DNA of 64,000 nucleotides, from positions 558,001 through 622,000 of the forward strand of contig NZ_JAGGLO010000001.1 of assembly GCF_017874475.1 (NCBI RefSeq), read 5' to 3'. Shown one piece after another: positions 37,545 through 45,995 of this stretch. The notes beneath the pieces were generated by a model. That model was not told the origin of the DNA, ran no database searches, and saw only the letters and a list, made by a program, of their open reading frames with translations. The stretch comes from Anaerococcus degeneri (GTDB lineage Bacteria; Bacillota; Clostridia; Tissierellales; Peptoniphilaceae). The position numbers and the translations under genes are program-made. Positions within the stretch are counted from its first letter, which is position 1; the number at the start of each line of letters is the position of its first letter.

Positions 37545-38819
37545 CTATTTTCCTATAAATGATAAGATTTTCCCAACAAGATAAAGAGACCCACACCAAA
37601 GAATCAAATCTTTCTCTCCGGCTTGTTTTAAAGAATATTCATAAGCTTCTTTGTTATCTTCAATAATAACAATGTCTGAAGCAAAATCACTCGCCTCATT
37701 TTCTATTTCTTTTGTATCAAGAGCTCTTGGATTTTCATCAATATAAGTTATGATTAGCTTGTCAGAAAGGCCTGCAATATCTCTTATTATATCTTTATGG
37801 TCCTTATCTTTTAGTATTGAAAAACCAACAATCAATTTTTCGTATTCAAAATTTTTAAGACTTTCTAAAAGAGCGTCTATCGATTCCTTATTATGAGATC
37901 CATCTAATAGGACTCTAGGGTTTGTCCTTACTAAGTCAAGTCTTCCAGGATTGTAAGTTTCTTTTATTCCATCTTTTATATCTTCTTCGCTAAGGTTAAA
38001 GTCATCTTTAAAATAATCTAAAACCATAAGAACAAGGCTGGCATTATAAATTTGGTGCTTACCTCGAAGACTTGTATGTATATCCTTATAGGTCTGAAAA
38101 TCAAAAATATTTCCCTCATTAGAAACTTCTTTTATTTTTATTTCATCTTTTTCAAAAGTAAATAATTCTGAGTCCTCTTCCCTAGCTTTTTCTTTTATAA
38201 TATCAAAAGCTTTATCACTTGTTTGTGGATAAACAAAAACAGGGCGGTTCTTTTTTATTATTCCTGCCTTATTTGAAGCAATTTCTTCAATAGTAGATCC
38301 CAAAACATTCATATGGTCCATTGAAATCGAGCAAATCACAGATGCCAATGGACTTTTTATAATATTTGTAGAATCAAGACTGCCGCCAAGACCCACTTCT
38401 ATTACTGCAACATCTACTTTCTGCTCATAAAAATAAATATAAACCATTGCTGTTAAAAACTCAAAATAGGTTATGTGGTAACCTTCCTCATCACACTTTT
38501 CAGCAACAGGTCGAATCCTATCCATAAGGTCACAAAAGTCTTCATCACTTATATCTACTCCATTGATTGAAATTTCCTCATTTATCCTAACCATATAAGG
38601 CGATGTAAATATGCCGCATTTAATTTTTTTTGAAAGAACATTAGCAAGCATCTTTGCTGTAGAGCCCTTGCCATTTGTCCCTGCAACGTGAATAACTTTT
38701 ATCTTATCTTGGGGATTGTCAAAAGCTTCCATTACTTTTCTTATATTTCTAAGGGTGTGGTCTTCCCCAGAAGAGCCTCTCCCATATAAATAATCTAAAT
38801 AATCATCAAAATTTTTCAT
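37545..38819 (-). CDS. folC: Folylpolyglutamate synthase/dihydrofolate synthase
   Basis: Mur-ligase-like enzyme adding glutamate to folates. The ATP loop GTNGKGST is at 47-54, followed by FTSPYMVRINEEISING, GLGGSLDSTNI and DGSHNKESIDALL. At 424 residues it is full length. No other folate genes are nearby. Start MKNFDDYLDYL has an upstream GGAGG. Confidence 0.93.
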   Translation of the reverse strand: MKNFDDYLDYLYGRGSSGEDHTLRNIRKVMEAFDNPQDKIKVIHVAGTNGKGSTAKMLANVLSKKIKCGIFTSPYMVRINEEISINGVDISDEDFCDLMDRIRPVAEKCDEEGYHITYFEFLTAMVYIYFYEQKVDVAVIEVGLGGSLDSTNIIKSPLASVICSISMDHMNVLGSTIEEIASNKAGIIKKNRPVFVYPQTSDKAFDIIKEKAREEDSELFTFEKDEIKIKEVSNEGNIFDFQTYKDIHTSLRGKHQIYNASLVLMVLDYFKDDFNLSEEDIKDGIKETYNPGRLDLVRTNPRVLLDGSHNKESIDALLESLKNFEYEKLIVGFSILKDKDHKDIIRDIAGLSDKLIITYIDENPRALDTKEIENEASDFASDIVIIEDNKEAYEYSLKQAGEKDLILWCGSLYLVGKILSFIGK

Positions 38820-38881
38820 ATTTCCTCCAGAAACTTTATAAGTTTATTTTACCTTATGTTATAATAAAGTGAGGAGATTTT

Positions 38882-39589
38882 ATGAAAAGAATAAAAATAA
38901 TAGACACTTTCAGAGGATTTACAATAATTTCTATGGTCCTCTTTCACTTATTTTACAATATAAACTACTATTGGACCTTGGATTTTTATGATGGGACTGT
39001 TTTTAATAAAATTTGGCAGTTATCTATCGCCATGTCATTTTTTACCATTTCTGGTATTACCTCTAGTTTTTTAAATCCAAAGAAAAATATAAAAAGAGGA
39101 ATAATCACTAGCTTAATTGGATTTGCGATCACACTAGTCACATATTTTTTTGCAAAAGACCAATTAATTATTTGGGGAGTTTTAAACGGCCTGGGCCTAT
39201 CAATGGTAATCGCTGGTTTGGTACAAAATTTAATTAGCCCTAAACTATGGCCAGTTTTCCTACTTGCCTTTGCCTTTTCCTACAAAATTCCAGCTGGACT
39301 TTTATGGGATAATAGTTTTTTTAATGGCCTTTACCAAACGAATCTATTTCCTATAGGCTTTCCATCATTTGACTTTTATTCAAATGACTACTTTCCATTA
39401 GTCCCTTGGCTTTTTGCCTTTTTAGCAGGTCTTTCTTTGGGAAAATTTTTACAGGAGAAAAACTTTTATGATTTTGACATAAAAGAAAATCTACTAGGAA
39501 AAATCGGTAGATATTCAATGCCAATATATCTCACCCATCAAATAATCCTCTATCCCTTAGTTAGCCTAATCTATAAGTTGACTTTGTGA
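38882..39589 (+). CDS. Membrane acyltransferase-like protein, HGSNAT/DUF1624 family
   Basis: Polytopic membrane protein of 235 residues with about seven hydrophobic segments. The N-terminal IDTFRGFTIISMVLFHLFYN and the closing PIYLTHQIILYPLVSLIY match the DUF1624/heparan-alpha-glucosaminide N-acetyltransferase-like family. Its role in this organism is unknown; transfer of acetyl groups to an envelope glycan is a guess from the family. It has a GAGGAG ribosome site and is divergent from folC. Confidence 0.8.
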   Translation: MKRIKIIDTFRGFTIISMVLFHLFYNINYYWTLDFYDGTVFNKIWQLSIAMSFFTISGITSSFLNPKKNIKRGIITSLIGFAITLVTYFFAKDQLIIWGVLNGLGLSMVIAGLVQNLISPKLWPVFLLAFAFSYKIPAGLLWDNSFFNGLYQTNLFPIGFPSFDFYSNDYFPLVPWLFAFLAGLSLGKFLQEKNFYDFDIKENLLGKIGRYSMPIYLTHQIILYPLVSLIYKLTL

Positions 39590-39595
39590 TCCAAG

Positions 39596-39623
39596 TTGAT
39601 TTTTGACCATATAAGCTTATAAT
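39596..39623 (+). promoter_or_regulatory. Promoter of the 43-codon small ORF
   Basis: TTGATT (39596-39601), 16 bases, TATAAT (39618-39623): the same hexamers and spacing as the ychF promoter. It lies in the gap after the DUF1624 gene. Confidence 0.7.
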
Positions 39624-39671
39624 AACAAATAACTAAATACAAGAACAGAAAATGTAAGTGGAGGAAAATTT

Positions 39672-39803
39672 ATGGAGCATATAAAAAAATATAAAAAAGA
39701 TTACCCAGCATCTTATTTCATACTAGCATCTCTCATAACCATCTTTCTAATTTATAAGTTTGGCTATGCATTAGGAAAATTTGGAGCGCATCTCGGATTA
39801 TAA
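39672..39803 (+). CDS. Small membrane protein, 43 residues, unknown function
   Basis: I do not recognise this protein. The ORF begins ATG GAG CAT with a strong ribosome site (GGAGG, eight bases upstream) and a near-consensus promoter 49 bases before the start. A basic N-terminus (MEHIKKYKKDYPAS) precedes one hydrophobic helix of about 16-18 residues (YFILASLITIFLIYKF), then a Gly-rich tail ending GKFGAHLGL. A terminator follows within 40 bases. It is therefore a complete, independent transcription unit. Confidence 0.7.
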   Translation: MEHIKKYKKDYPASYFILASLITIFLIYKFGYALGKFGAHLGL

Positions 39804-39837
39804 TCATTACTTTAAATTTTTACTGAAAGCTACCAAT

Positions 39838-39873
39838 AAAAATACCCTTAGAATCTATATCCTAAGGGTATTT
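39838..39873. terminator. Bidirectional terminator after the small ORF
   Basis: A twelve-pair stem (about 39840-39851 with 39862-39873) with a ten-base loop and T runs on both strands serves the small ORF (+) and the DUF4230 gene (-). Confidence 0.85.
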
Positions 39874-39874
39874 T

Positions 39875-40471
39875 TTAGTTAAATTCGATTGTATATTCTT
39901 CTAATAGTGGGTTTATCTTGAGGATTTCTACTATAGCCTCCTTGGTTTTCTCGTCAGCTTCTTGTAAAAATCCCTTTTCTTCAAGATCTTTTTCAACCTT
40001 TTTCATTTCATCTTTTCTAAAGTCAGAAAAATCTTTGACTTCTAATTGATTGAATATTGAGTGTTTCTCATCAAAAATAGTTAGAGAATCTTCATCTATT
40101 ACATGGTTTAAAATTACTGCATGTGGAATTTGGATATTTATTTTTTTATCATCCTCATTTAGGCTAACCTTGGCTTCCTCAAGATTAATCCCAGCATTTA
40201 CCTCCCCATCATAAGAAATAATGAACTTCTTTTGGGTAAAAGGTAATTTCATTCCATAGAATTCTTGTTGGTTTTCAAAAGAACCTACATTTGTGTATTT
40301 ATACTTTAGAGTTGTCAATTCCTTAACTGAAAGAATTTGATTTTTTATAATATCTGATGAAACCTTTGTCTCTGAGTTAAACAGCATGTTTTTCATACCA
40401 AAGAAATATGAAGCAAAAACTATTACTATTAGACCCAAAAGTCCCAAAAACATTTTTTTAGCTTTTTTCAT
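39875..40471 (-). CDS. DUF4230 domain-containing membrane-anchored protein
   Basis: A 198-residue protein with one N-terminal membrane segment (about residues 7-25, MFLGLLGLIVIVFASYFFG) and an outside domain matching DUF4230. YDGEVNAGINLEEAKVSLN and KINIQIPHAVILNHVID are the recognisable core. The function of this family is unknown. It is downstream of trmB by 54 bases. Confidence 0.8.
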   Translation of the reverse strand: MKKAKKMFLGLLGLIVIVFASYFFGMKNMLFNSETKVSSDIIKNQILSVKELTTLKYKYTNVGSFENQQEFYGMKLPFTQKKFIISYDGEVNAGINLEEAKVSLNEDDKKINIQIPHAVILNHVIDEDSLTIFDEKHSIFNQLEVKDFSDFRKDEMKKVEKDLEEKGFLQEADEKTKEAIVEILKINPLLEEYTIEFN

Positions 40472-40525
40472 TTATTCTCCCTAAATATTTATTTACTTAA
40501 ACTGTACTTTGTTTTTTCTAATATT

Positions 40526-41152
40526 CTATTTAAATTTTCCTATTAAATGAAATATCGGCATATTTCTATTTCTAAATTTTCTCTCATATTCAGTTACAAT
40601 AGAATTTTCTTCAGACAGATTTCTGTTAACCTCAATTATTTCCATACCAAAGTCTTTCATATAGTCTAGGCTAGCATCAAAAAATACTTCATTATCTGTC
40701 TTAAGCTCAATCTCTGCTCCAGTTTTACAAATAACTTGGTATAGTTTAAGGAAATTTTCGTGAGAAAGTCTCCTTTTGTTGTGGCGTTTTTTTGGCCATG
40801 GAGTAGAAAAATTCAAGTAAATCTTTGATACTTCATTTTCTCCAAACATTTCAATCAAGTCTTCAGCCTTACCAACTATTCCATAGACATTTCTAAGCTC
40901 GTTTTCTTCTATTTTCTTACAAGCAGATACAAAAGCATTTGTATTCATCTCCAGTGCAAGGAAATTTTTATCGGTCTCTTTCATCGCCTTATTTACAATA
41001 AAATCTCCCTTGCCAGCTCCTATCTCAAGTTCTATTTCATTATTATTCTTAAATAAATCATTCCAGGAGCCCTTATATTTTTCTGGATTAAATATTATGT
41101 ATGGACTTTCTTGCATGTGTGGAATAGCATTTGGTTTGTGTCTTAATCTCAT
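40526..41152 (-). CDS. trmB: tRNA (guanine46-N7)-methyltransferase
   Basis: Makes m7G46 in tRNA. The SAM motif LEIGAGKGDF lies near residues 41-50, followed by LNFSTPWPKKRHNKRRL with the family PWPKKRH signature. At 208 residues it is full length. Its start is about a dozen bases beyond the T run of the degV terminator, with the ribosome site GAGG in between. Confidence 0.94.
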   Translation of the reverse strand: MRLRHKPNAIPHMQESPYIIFNPEKYKGSWNDLFKNNNEIELEIGAGKGDFIVNKAMKETDKNFLALEMNTNAFVSACKKIEENELRNVYGIVGKAEDLIEMFGENEVSKIYLNFSTPWPKKRHNKRRLSHENFLKLYQVICKTGAEIELKTDNEVFFDASLDYMKDFGMEIIEVNRNLSEENSIVTEYERKFRNRNMPIFHLIGKFK

Positions 41153-41163
41153 AATTTACCTCA

Positions 41164-41195
41164 TAAAAAAAGGAGCCGCCCGAGCGGACATCCTT
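41164..41195 (-). terminator. Intrinsic terminator between degV and trmB
   Basis: On the minus strand AAGGA and CCGC arms pair with GCGG and TCCTT across a small asymmetric bulge (41170-41195), followed by seven Ts. The stem is imperfect, so strength is uncertain. Confidence 0.6.
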
Positions 41196-42081
41196 ATATA
41201 GTTTTTCCCTCTCCCCAGAAACATGCACCAACAGTTCCTGGCCCTAAGTGACTACCTACAGTTGTTCCTATTTCGTATATTTTTATATCACATCTATAAT
41301 CTTCTAGTGATTTTTCAAGCCTATCTTTAAGCTCAAGTGCATCATCGTAAGCATGGGTGTGAACAATAAATATTTCGTGTTTATAAGGAAAATCCTTAAT
41401 TAAACGACTCATTATTTTCTTAACCAAAGCCTTCATGGCTTTTTTCTTTGTTCTGATTTTATCTATCACAATAATCTTACCCTCAGAATTTGCTTCCATG
41501 ATTGGGCAGATATTTAACATATTACCAAAAGAACCTGCTGCCTTTGATAACCTGCCTCCCCTTACAAGATAAGTTAGATCTGAAGTGAAAAATACAGCAT
41601 TCGCCTTAATCCTATTTGCTTCTGCCCAATTAAATACCTCTTCAATTGGTTTACCTTCTTTTCGAAGTTCATTTATAGCAAGCAGAAGCAGGCCTTCACA
41701 GGATGTAGCTGTAAGGCTATCTAAAATGTATATTTTTCTATCAGGATACTTTTCTTCAAGCTCTTTTTTTGCCATAAGGGCTTGTTGGTACTCACCTGTC
41801 ATTCCTGATGAAAGACACATGTGTAAAATGTCCTTACCTTCTTCTAGTAAGTCTTTAAAATATTTTATATATGTTAGATAGGTTATTTGACTAGTTGTTG
41901 CCAAAGCTCCTTCATCAAGCTTTTGATAAAATTCATCTAAACTTATAGTTAGACCCAAATCATCTATATAATCTACACCATCAATTTGATAGGGAAAGCC
42001 AATCCATTTTATATTTTCTTTTTCTAGCTCTTCCCTAGGAATATCAACGGTCGAACTAGCGCTCAGTATAAAATCACTCAT
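41194..42081 (-). CDS. DegV family fatty-acid-binding protein
   Basis: A 295-residue DegV-fold protein that binds a fatty acid; in the FakAB system such proteins (FakB) present the acid to the kinase. SASSTVDIPREELEK with GFPYQID at the N-terminus, LSSGMTGEYQQA and FLVRGGRLSKAAG-like YLVRGGRLSKAAGSFGNML are typical. It could partner the FakA-like protein at 17758-19326, but that pairing is inferred. The promoter at about 42109-42136 makes it the first gene of a unit with trmB. Confidence 0.88.
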   Translation of the reverse strand: MSDFILSASSTVDIPREELEKENIKWIGFPYQIDGVDYIDDLGLTISLDEFYQKLDEGALATTSQITYLTYIKYFKDLLEEGKDILHMCLSSGMTGEYQQALMAKKELEEKYPDRKIYILDSLTATSCEGLLLLAINELRKEGKPIEEVFNWAEANRIKANAVFFTSDLTYLVRGGRLSKAAGSFGNMLNICPIMEANSEGKIIVIDKIRTKKKAMKALVKKIMSRLIKDFPYKHEIFIVHTHAYDDALELKDRLEKSLEDYRCDIKIYEIGTTVGSHLGPGTVGACFWGEGKTI

Positions 42082-42108
42082 ATTAACCTCTCAAAAAATC
42101 TAATAAGT

Positions 42109-42136
42109 ATCATACTTTTTATTAATTTTAATTCAA
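42109..42136 (-). promoter_or_regulatory. Promoter of degV
   Basis: On the minus strand TTGAAT (42131-42136), 16 bases, TATGAT (42109-42114). The -10 sits inside the palindrome AAGTATGATACTT. The -35 overlaps the last codons of brnQ. Confidence 0.6.
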
Positions 42137-43476
42137 TTTAAAGCACGTTTCTTATCAATTATTAGTGCTATTCCAAAAGCAAGCAAGCTTGGTAAAATCC
42201 ATGCAAAACCTGTCTCAAAACCTGGAAGGATACTACTTGATATATCAATAACTTTCACAACAAGATTTGATTTGCTAATAAAATCAGGACTTGACTTTAA
42301 AAAGTCTAGAAAAGCAAATAAGGCGGTGATTCCAAGGCTTACTTGATATACAAATTTCCTCTTTCCTATAAATATTGAAATGATAGAAAGACCTATCAAG
42401 ACTATTGATATTGGATAAATGAACATTAGCACTGGCAAAGACAAGGCTATAATTTGTTTAAGACCCAAATTAGCTATCAAGAGTGATACAAAGGAAAATA
42501 TTATGCAATATGTTTTGTATGTAAGTCTATTTTTAAACATCTCTTCAAACATTTCAGAGCATGCGGATACAAGACCAATTGCAGTTTTTAAACATGCCAA
42601 AAAAACAATTATCGAAAGTAGAATGTGGCCAAGATTTCCTAAATAATATTCAGAAATATTTGATAAAATAACAGCCCCATTTTCATACTTATCTAATATG
42701 TTTGCAGAAGCTCCTCCCATATAGGAAAGGCCTGCATATATTAGTGACATAGCAAAAAGACAAACAACTCCTGATTTTAATGTCTCAAGAGCCATTGATT
42801 TTTTATCTGTTACTCCCAAATCTTTTATATTTGATATAATAATAATCGCAAAGGCTAGACCAGCCGGAGCATCTAATGTATTATATCCATCTACGATACC
42901 TACTGGTATAGGGTTCTTTGAATACTTAAGGTCTGGAGCTGATATCCCTACTGGACCCATAGGTCTAAAAATAGTTAATATTAATAAAAAAGACAACAGG
43001 ATCAAAAATATAGGTGTCATAAATTTTCCGATAGTATCAATAAGTTTTGCTTTTTTTATTGAAAAATACAATACCAAGGCAAAAAACACCAAAGAAAAAA
43101 TCAAGAGCCCAAATGAATTGTAAAAACTCTCATTACCTTCAAAAACAACCTCATATGTTGTTGTAGCTGTCCTTGGAATAGCAAATCCAGGCCCTATTGT
43201 TATGTATAAAAGCGTTGTAAAAAAGTAGGCAAACTTTCTTCCTGCAGCCTTTGACAAATCAAATAGACTCTCACTATCACTTGCTGCAGTTGCAACTACT
43301 GCAAGGATTGGCAAGCTAACTGCCGATAGCAAAAATCCAATAGTTACTAACGAAATATTGGCTCCTGATCTTTGGCCTAATTCTAGTGGGAAAATCAAGT
43401 TTCCAGCACCAAAAAACAAACCAAATAACAAGGAGCCAATTAATAAGTTTTCTGATAAAGTTAATTTTTTTCTCAT
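42133..43476 (-). CDS. brnQ: Branched-chain amino acid transporter, BrnQ (LIVCS) family
   Basis: Cation-coupled uptake of Leu, Ile and Val. The 447 residues have about twelve hydrophobic segments; GSLLFGLFFGAGNLIFPLELGQRSG at the N-terminus and DGYNTLDAPAGLAFA near residue 195 are family hallmarks. It complements the ABC importer at 48214-52784. No T-box precedes it, unlike the liv operon. Confidence 0.94.
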   Translation of the reverse strand: MRKKLTLSENLLIGSLLFGLFFGAGNLIFPLELGQRSGANISLVTIGFLLSAVSLPILAVVATAASDSESLFDLSKAAGRKFAYFFTTLLYITIGPGFAIPRTATTTYEVVFEGNESFYNSFGLLIFSLVFFALVLYFSIKKAKLIDTIGKFMTPIFLILLSFLLILTIFRPMGPVGISAPDLKYSKNPIPVGIVDGYNTLDAPAGLAFAIIIISNIKDLGVTDKKSMALETLKSGVVCLFAMSLIYAGLSYMGGASANILDKYENGAVILSNISEYYLGNLGHILLSIIVFLACLKTAIGLVSACSEMFEEMFKNRLTYKTYCIIFSFVSLLIANLGLKQIIALSLPVLMFIYPISIVLIGLSIISIFIGKRKFVYQVSLGITALFAFLDFLKSSPDFISKSNLVVKVIDISSSILPGFETGFAWILPSLLAFGIALIIDKKRALN

Positions 43477-43499
43477 ATCTAACCCCTAAAGTTTTTAAT

Positions 43500-43528
43500 A
43501 TGATACACCTTTATCAGTGATTTTGCAA
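43500..43528 (-). promoter_or_regulatory. Promoter of brnQ
   Basis: On the minus strand TTGCAA (43523-43528), 17 bases, TATCAT (43500-43505), followed by a short leader with a GGGG ribosome site. Confidence 0.6.
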
Positions 43529-43532
43529 TGTT

Positions 43533-43883
43533 TTATAAGGCTTCAACGTATTTTCTAACGTCAGGACCAACAAGAATCTGTCCATCATCTAATAATAGAA
43601 TTGGTCTTTTTACAAGCATTCCATCAGTGGCAAGCTTTTCGTATTTCTCATCAAGGCTCATTCCGTCAAGCTTATCTTTAAGATTTTCTTGCCTATAGAT
43701 CATTCCAGAAGTATTGAAAAATCTCTTTATATCGTAATCTGTAGCTTCGTGCCATTTTTTGATTTCTTTCTTAGTCGGATTTTCTTCCTTAATATCCCTT
43801 ATTTCGTATTTTAATCCTTTTTCATCCATTATCTTTAATACACTTTTACAAGTCGAACACTTGCTATAGCAAATAATTTTCAT
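43533..43883 (-). CDS. ArsC/Spx family protein
   Basis: Thioredoxin-fold protein of 116 residues. CSTC at 9-12 (after Cys5) is the redox motif, followed by EIRDIKEENPTKKEIKKW and KRPILLLDDGQILVG. These fit the arsenate-reductase-like YffB/Spx superfamily. The Arg after KRP is consistent with either. Whether it is an RNA-polymerase-binding Spx or an enzyme is unresolved; without arsenic genes nearby, a redox regulator or reductase is equally possible. Confidence 0.82.
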   Translation of the reverse strand: MKIICYSKCSTCKSVLKIMDEKGLKYEIRDIKEENPTKKEIKKWHEATDYDIKRFFNTSGMIYRQENLKDKLDGMSLDEKYEKLATDGMLVKRPILLLDDGQILVGPDVRKYVEAL

Positions 43884-43930
43884 TTTTCCTCCTATGGTTT
43901 TTATCTCTCTACTTAATACCCCACTACAAG

Positions 43931-44215
43931 TTAAATTAATCTCTGCATATTTTCTTCTAGGATTTCAACCTGATAATTATCCTCAATCCTTTTTATGACT
44001 TTTTCTAAAAGAGATTTTGAAAATTCATTATCATTTGAAACAGCCACAAAGGCGAGGCTTGCCATATTTACAAATTCATGGTCACTAACTTCTGATGCAG
44101 ATATAGACAAATTATTCCTAGCATAGTCTAAAATACTTTTTACAGTCCTCCTCTTATCCTTAAGCGAGAAACTATCATATATTTTTATCCTTACTTCTAA
44201 TAAATATAAATAAAT
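43931..44215 (-). CDS. DUF503/YlxP family protein with apparent ATT start codon
   Basis: The frame translates to YLYLLEVRIKIYDSFSLKDK, then RRTVKSILDYARNNLSISAS and EVSDHEFVNMASLAFVAVSN, which matches DUF503 (YlxP) from end to end; 94 residues is the family length. No ATG, GTG or TTG exists upstream in frame back to the stop codon near 44253. The codon where the family has its initiator Met is ATT (44213-44215), six bases after a perfect AAGGAGG. It lies one base after the stop of the MprF-like gene, so translation may also be coupled. Function of DUF503 is poorly known; it is usually found beside rbfA and infB, unlike here. Confidence 0.75.
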   Translation of the reverse strand: MYLYLLEVRIKIYDSFSLKDKRRTVKSILDYARNNLSISASEVSDHEFVNMASLAFVAVSNDNEFSKSLLEKVIKRIEDNYQVEILEENMQRLI

Positions 44216-44216
44216 T

Positions 44217-45995
44217 TTAATCCTCCTTAATTTTCCCCTTATCTGCTGCGATTATTGCAAATATTGATGTGATTATAAAATTCCCTTTGGCAAAGCAAGT
44301 GTACCTACTCTCCCATTTTGTTGCATATTTTGATTTATAATTACGAAGACCCTTAAAAGGATAAAGGCTATCAGCGTACTTAAAAATAAAAGATGCTATT
44401 CTTTCAGAAAGATAAGCTGACTTGTAAATTCCAACATTAGAAAGTGGCGCCATGCCAAGATTAAAATACTTAAAGCCCTTATCTTTTGCATAAATAAATA
44501 AATTCAAAAATAAATAGTCCATCATAGAATTTACATTCATATCAGTATCATAACGCATAAGGTCTATTGTCATAATGTTTTCGTCGTAATTTGGCATAAT
44601 ACTAGTAAAGGCTGTTATTTCTTGATTTTGATCAAGGACCAGCGCAAGACTTGAATTACTCAAATAATCCCTGTCAAAAAATCCCATAGTAAAGCCCTTT
44701 TCTTCACGGCCTTTAAGCCACTTATTGGATATAATTTCAAGTCTATCTAGGGTGGAATCATCATAAGGTGGACTTACAATCTTAAATTCATACCCATCTT
44801 TCTCAAACCTATTTAATATATTCCTAAGGCTAGACTTCTTCCTACCAGCCAAGCTAAATTCATCTAGTTCTAAGAAGGCATTTTCCCCAAATTTCATAAA
44901 GTCATAGCCATAATCATGGAGCAAAAGAGTGAAATCTCTTCTTACTTCGTAAAAAATTGGATTTAAAGATAGGGCTTGACACTTATTTATAAAATCATTT
45001 AGACCTTCCTCAAGATATTCTCTTTTTCCAATTGGCTCACCCATAACAATTATTTTGTTATTTACAATTTGATAAGTGAAAGCTAAATTTTTTTCATCTT
45101 CTTTTTCATAATAATAAATATATTTATCTCCCAGAAGTCCAAGACCTGCTGAGGTTGATGAATTTTCATTGTTTTTTATTAAAAATTCCTTAAATTCATC
45201 TAAATCTGGTTTTACTAAAAAATCTTCATGGCCTTTCATAAACTTTAGCAAAAGCTTTAATACCAATCCCATAGATAAAAAAGTAAAAGCGAAAAATATT
45301 GATTTATAAACAATCGGGAAATTTGTTAGAGGCCTAGCAGCAAAGGTGTTTTTAAAATACATAATTACCCAGAAACCACCAAGAAGAAAATCAATCAAGA
45401 TTTCTTCAAAACTGTATATAAAACTTTTCTTGACTAAGACATCCCTTGTAAAATATGCAGTCAAGCCGATTATACCAAGAGGAATAAGGGCTATTAATGT
45501 TTCACCAACTAGGTACAAATATATGCCTGTGAAAGTCAGAAGTGGGCAAAGGATTTTTAAAGATTTTTCTTGCCTTGAAAATGAAAATCTGGCTAAAACT
45601 ATAAATAAAAAACCTATCATCAACTCAACAAAGGACCTAAACAAGCCTACTGTTACTATAGAAAATTCATTGAAGGGAAAATACTCTAAATATCCACTAA
45701 AATCGGCACTTAATATAAAAGCGAGACCGTAGAATCCTATAAAAGCAGAGTTTATCTTTTGTATAGCTTCCTTGAAAAGTCTGGCTGCAGTTTCTCCATA
45801 AGAATCTTTTATTTTTATAAATACATCTTTAAAATTCAAAAATACCTTAAGGAAAAATCCTATCAATGCAAGGCCAATTAAGACCCTTAACCAAATATTT
45901 AAAGTAGATTTGGCCAAATAATATAAAGATATTACTATTAATATCAAAAATAAAATATTAAGCAAACTTTGTTTATATTTTTTAAATTTTTTCAT
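44217..45995 (-). CDS. Short MprF-like phosphatidylglycerol lysyltransferase-domain protein
   Basis: The C-terminal half (about 275-590) is the DUF2156 aminoacyl-tRNA-dependent lipid transferase domain: VMGEPIGKREYLEEGLNDF, FMKFGENAFLELDEF, KKSSLRNILNRFEKDGYEF and FNLGMAPLSNVG. The N-terminal half has about seven hydrophobic segments. At 592 residues it is much shorter than classical MprF (about 840), so most of the flippase half is missing. Predicted to add lysine or another amino acid to phosphatidylglycerol and alter surface charge; the amino acid is unknown. It overlaps the alpha/beta hydrolase gene by four bases. Confidence 0.82.
   Translation of the reverse strand: MKKFKKYKQSLLNILFLILIVISLYYLAKSTLNIWLRVLIGLALIGFFLKVFLNFKDVFIKIKDSYGETAARLFKEAIQKINSAFIGFYGLAFILSADFSGYLEYFPFNEFSIVTVGLFRSFVELMIGFLFIVLARFSFSRQEKSLKILCPLLTFTGIYLYLVGETLIALIPLGIIGLTAYFTRDVLVKKSFIYSFEEILIDFLLGGFWVIMYFKNTFAARPLTNFPIVYKSIFFAFTFLSMGLVLKLLLKFMKGHEDFLVKPDLDEFKEFLIKNNENSSTSAGLGLLGDKYIYYYEKEDEKNLAFTYQIVNNKIIVMGEPIGKREYLEEGLNDFINKCQALSLNPIFYEVRRDFTLLLHDYGYDFMKFGENAFLELDEFSLAGRKKSSLRNILNRFEKDGYEFKIVSPPYDDSTLDRLEIISNKWLKGREEKGFTMGFFDRDYLSNSSLALVLDQNQEITAFTSIMPNYDENIMTIDLMRYDTDMNVNSMMDYLFLNLFIYAKDKGFKYFNLGMAPLSNVGIYKSAYLSERIASFIFKYADSLYPFKGLRNYKSKYATKWESRYTCFAKGNFIITSIFAIIAADKGKIKED

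Noticed and set aside
41653-41660. Possible fusion or frameshift in trmB-degV region suggested by the irregular hairpin
   Set aside because: Both genes are full length and in frame; the hairpin is better explained as an imperfect terminator.
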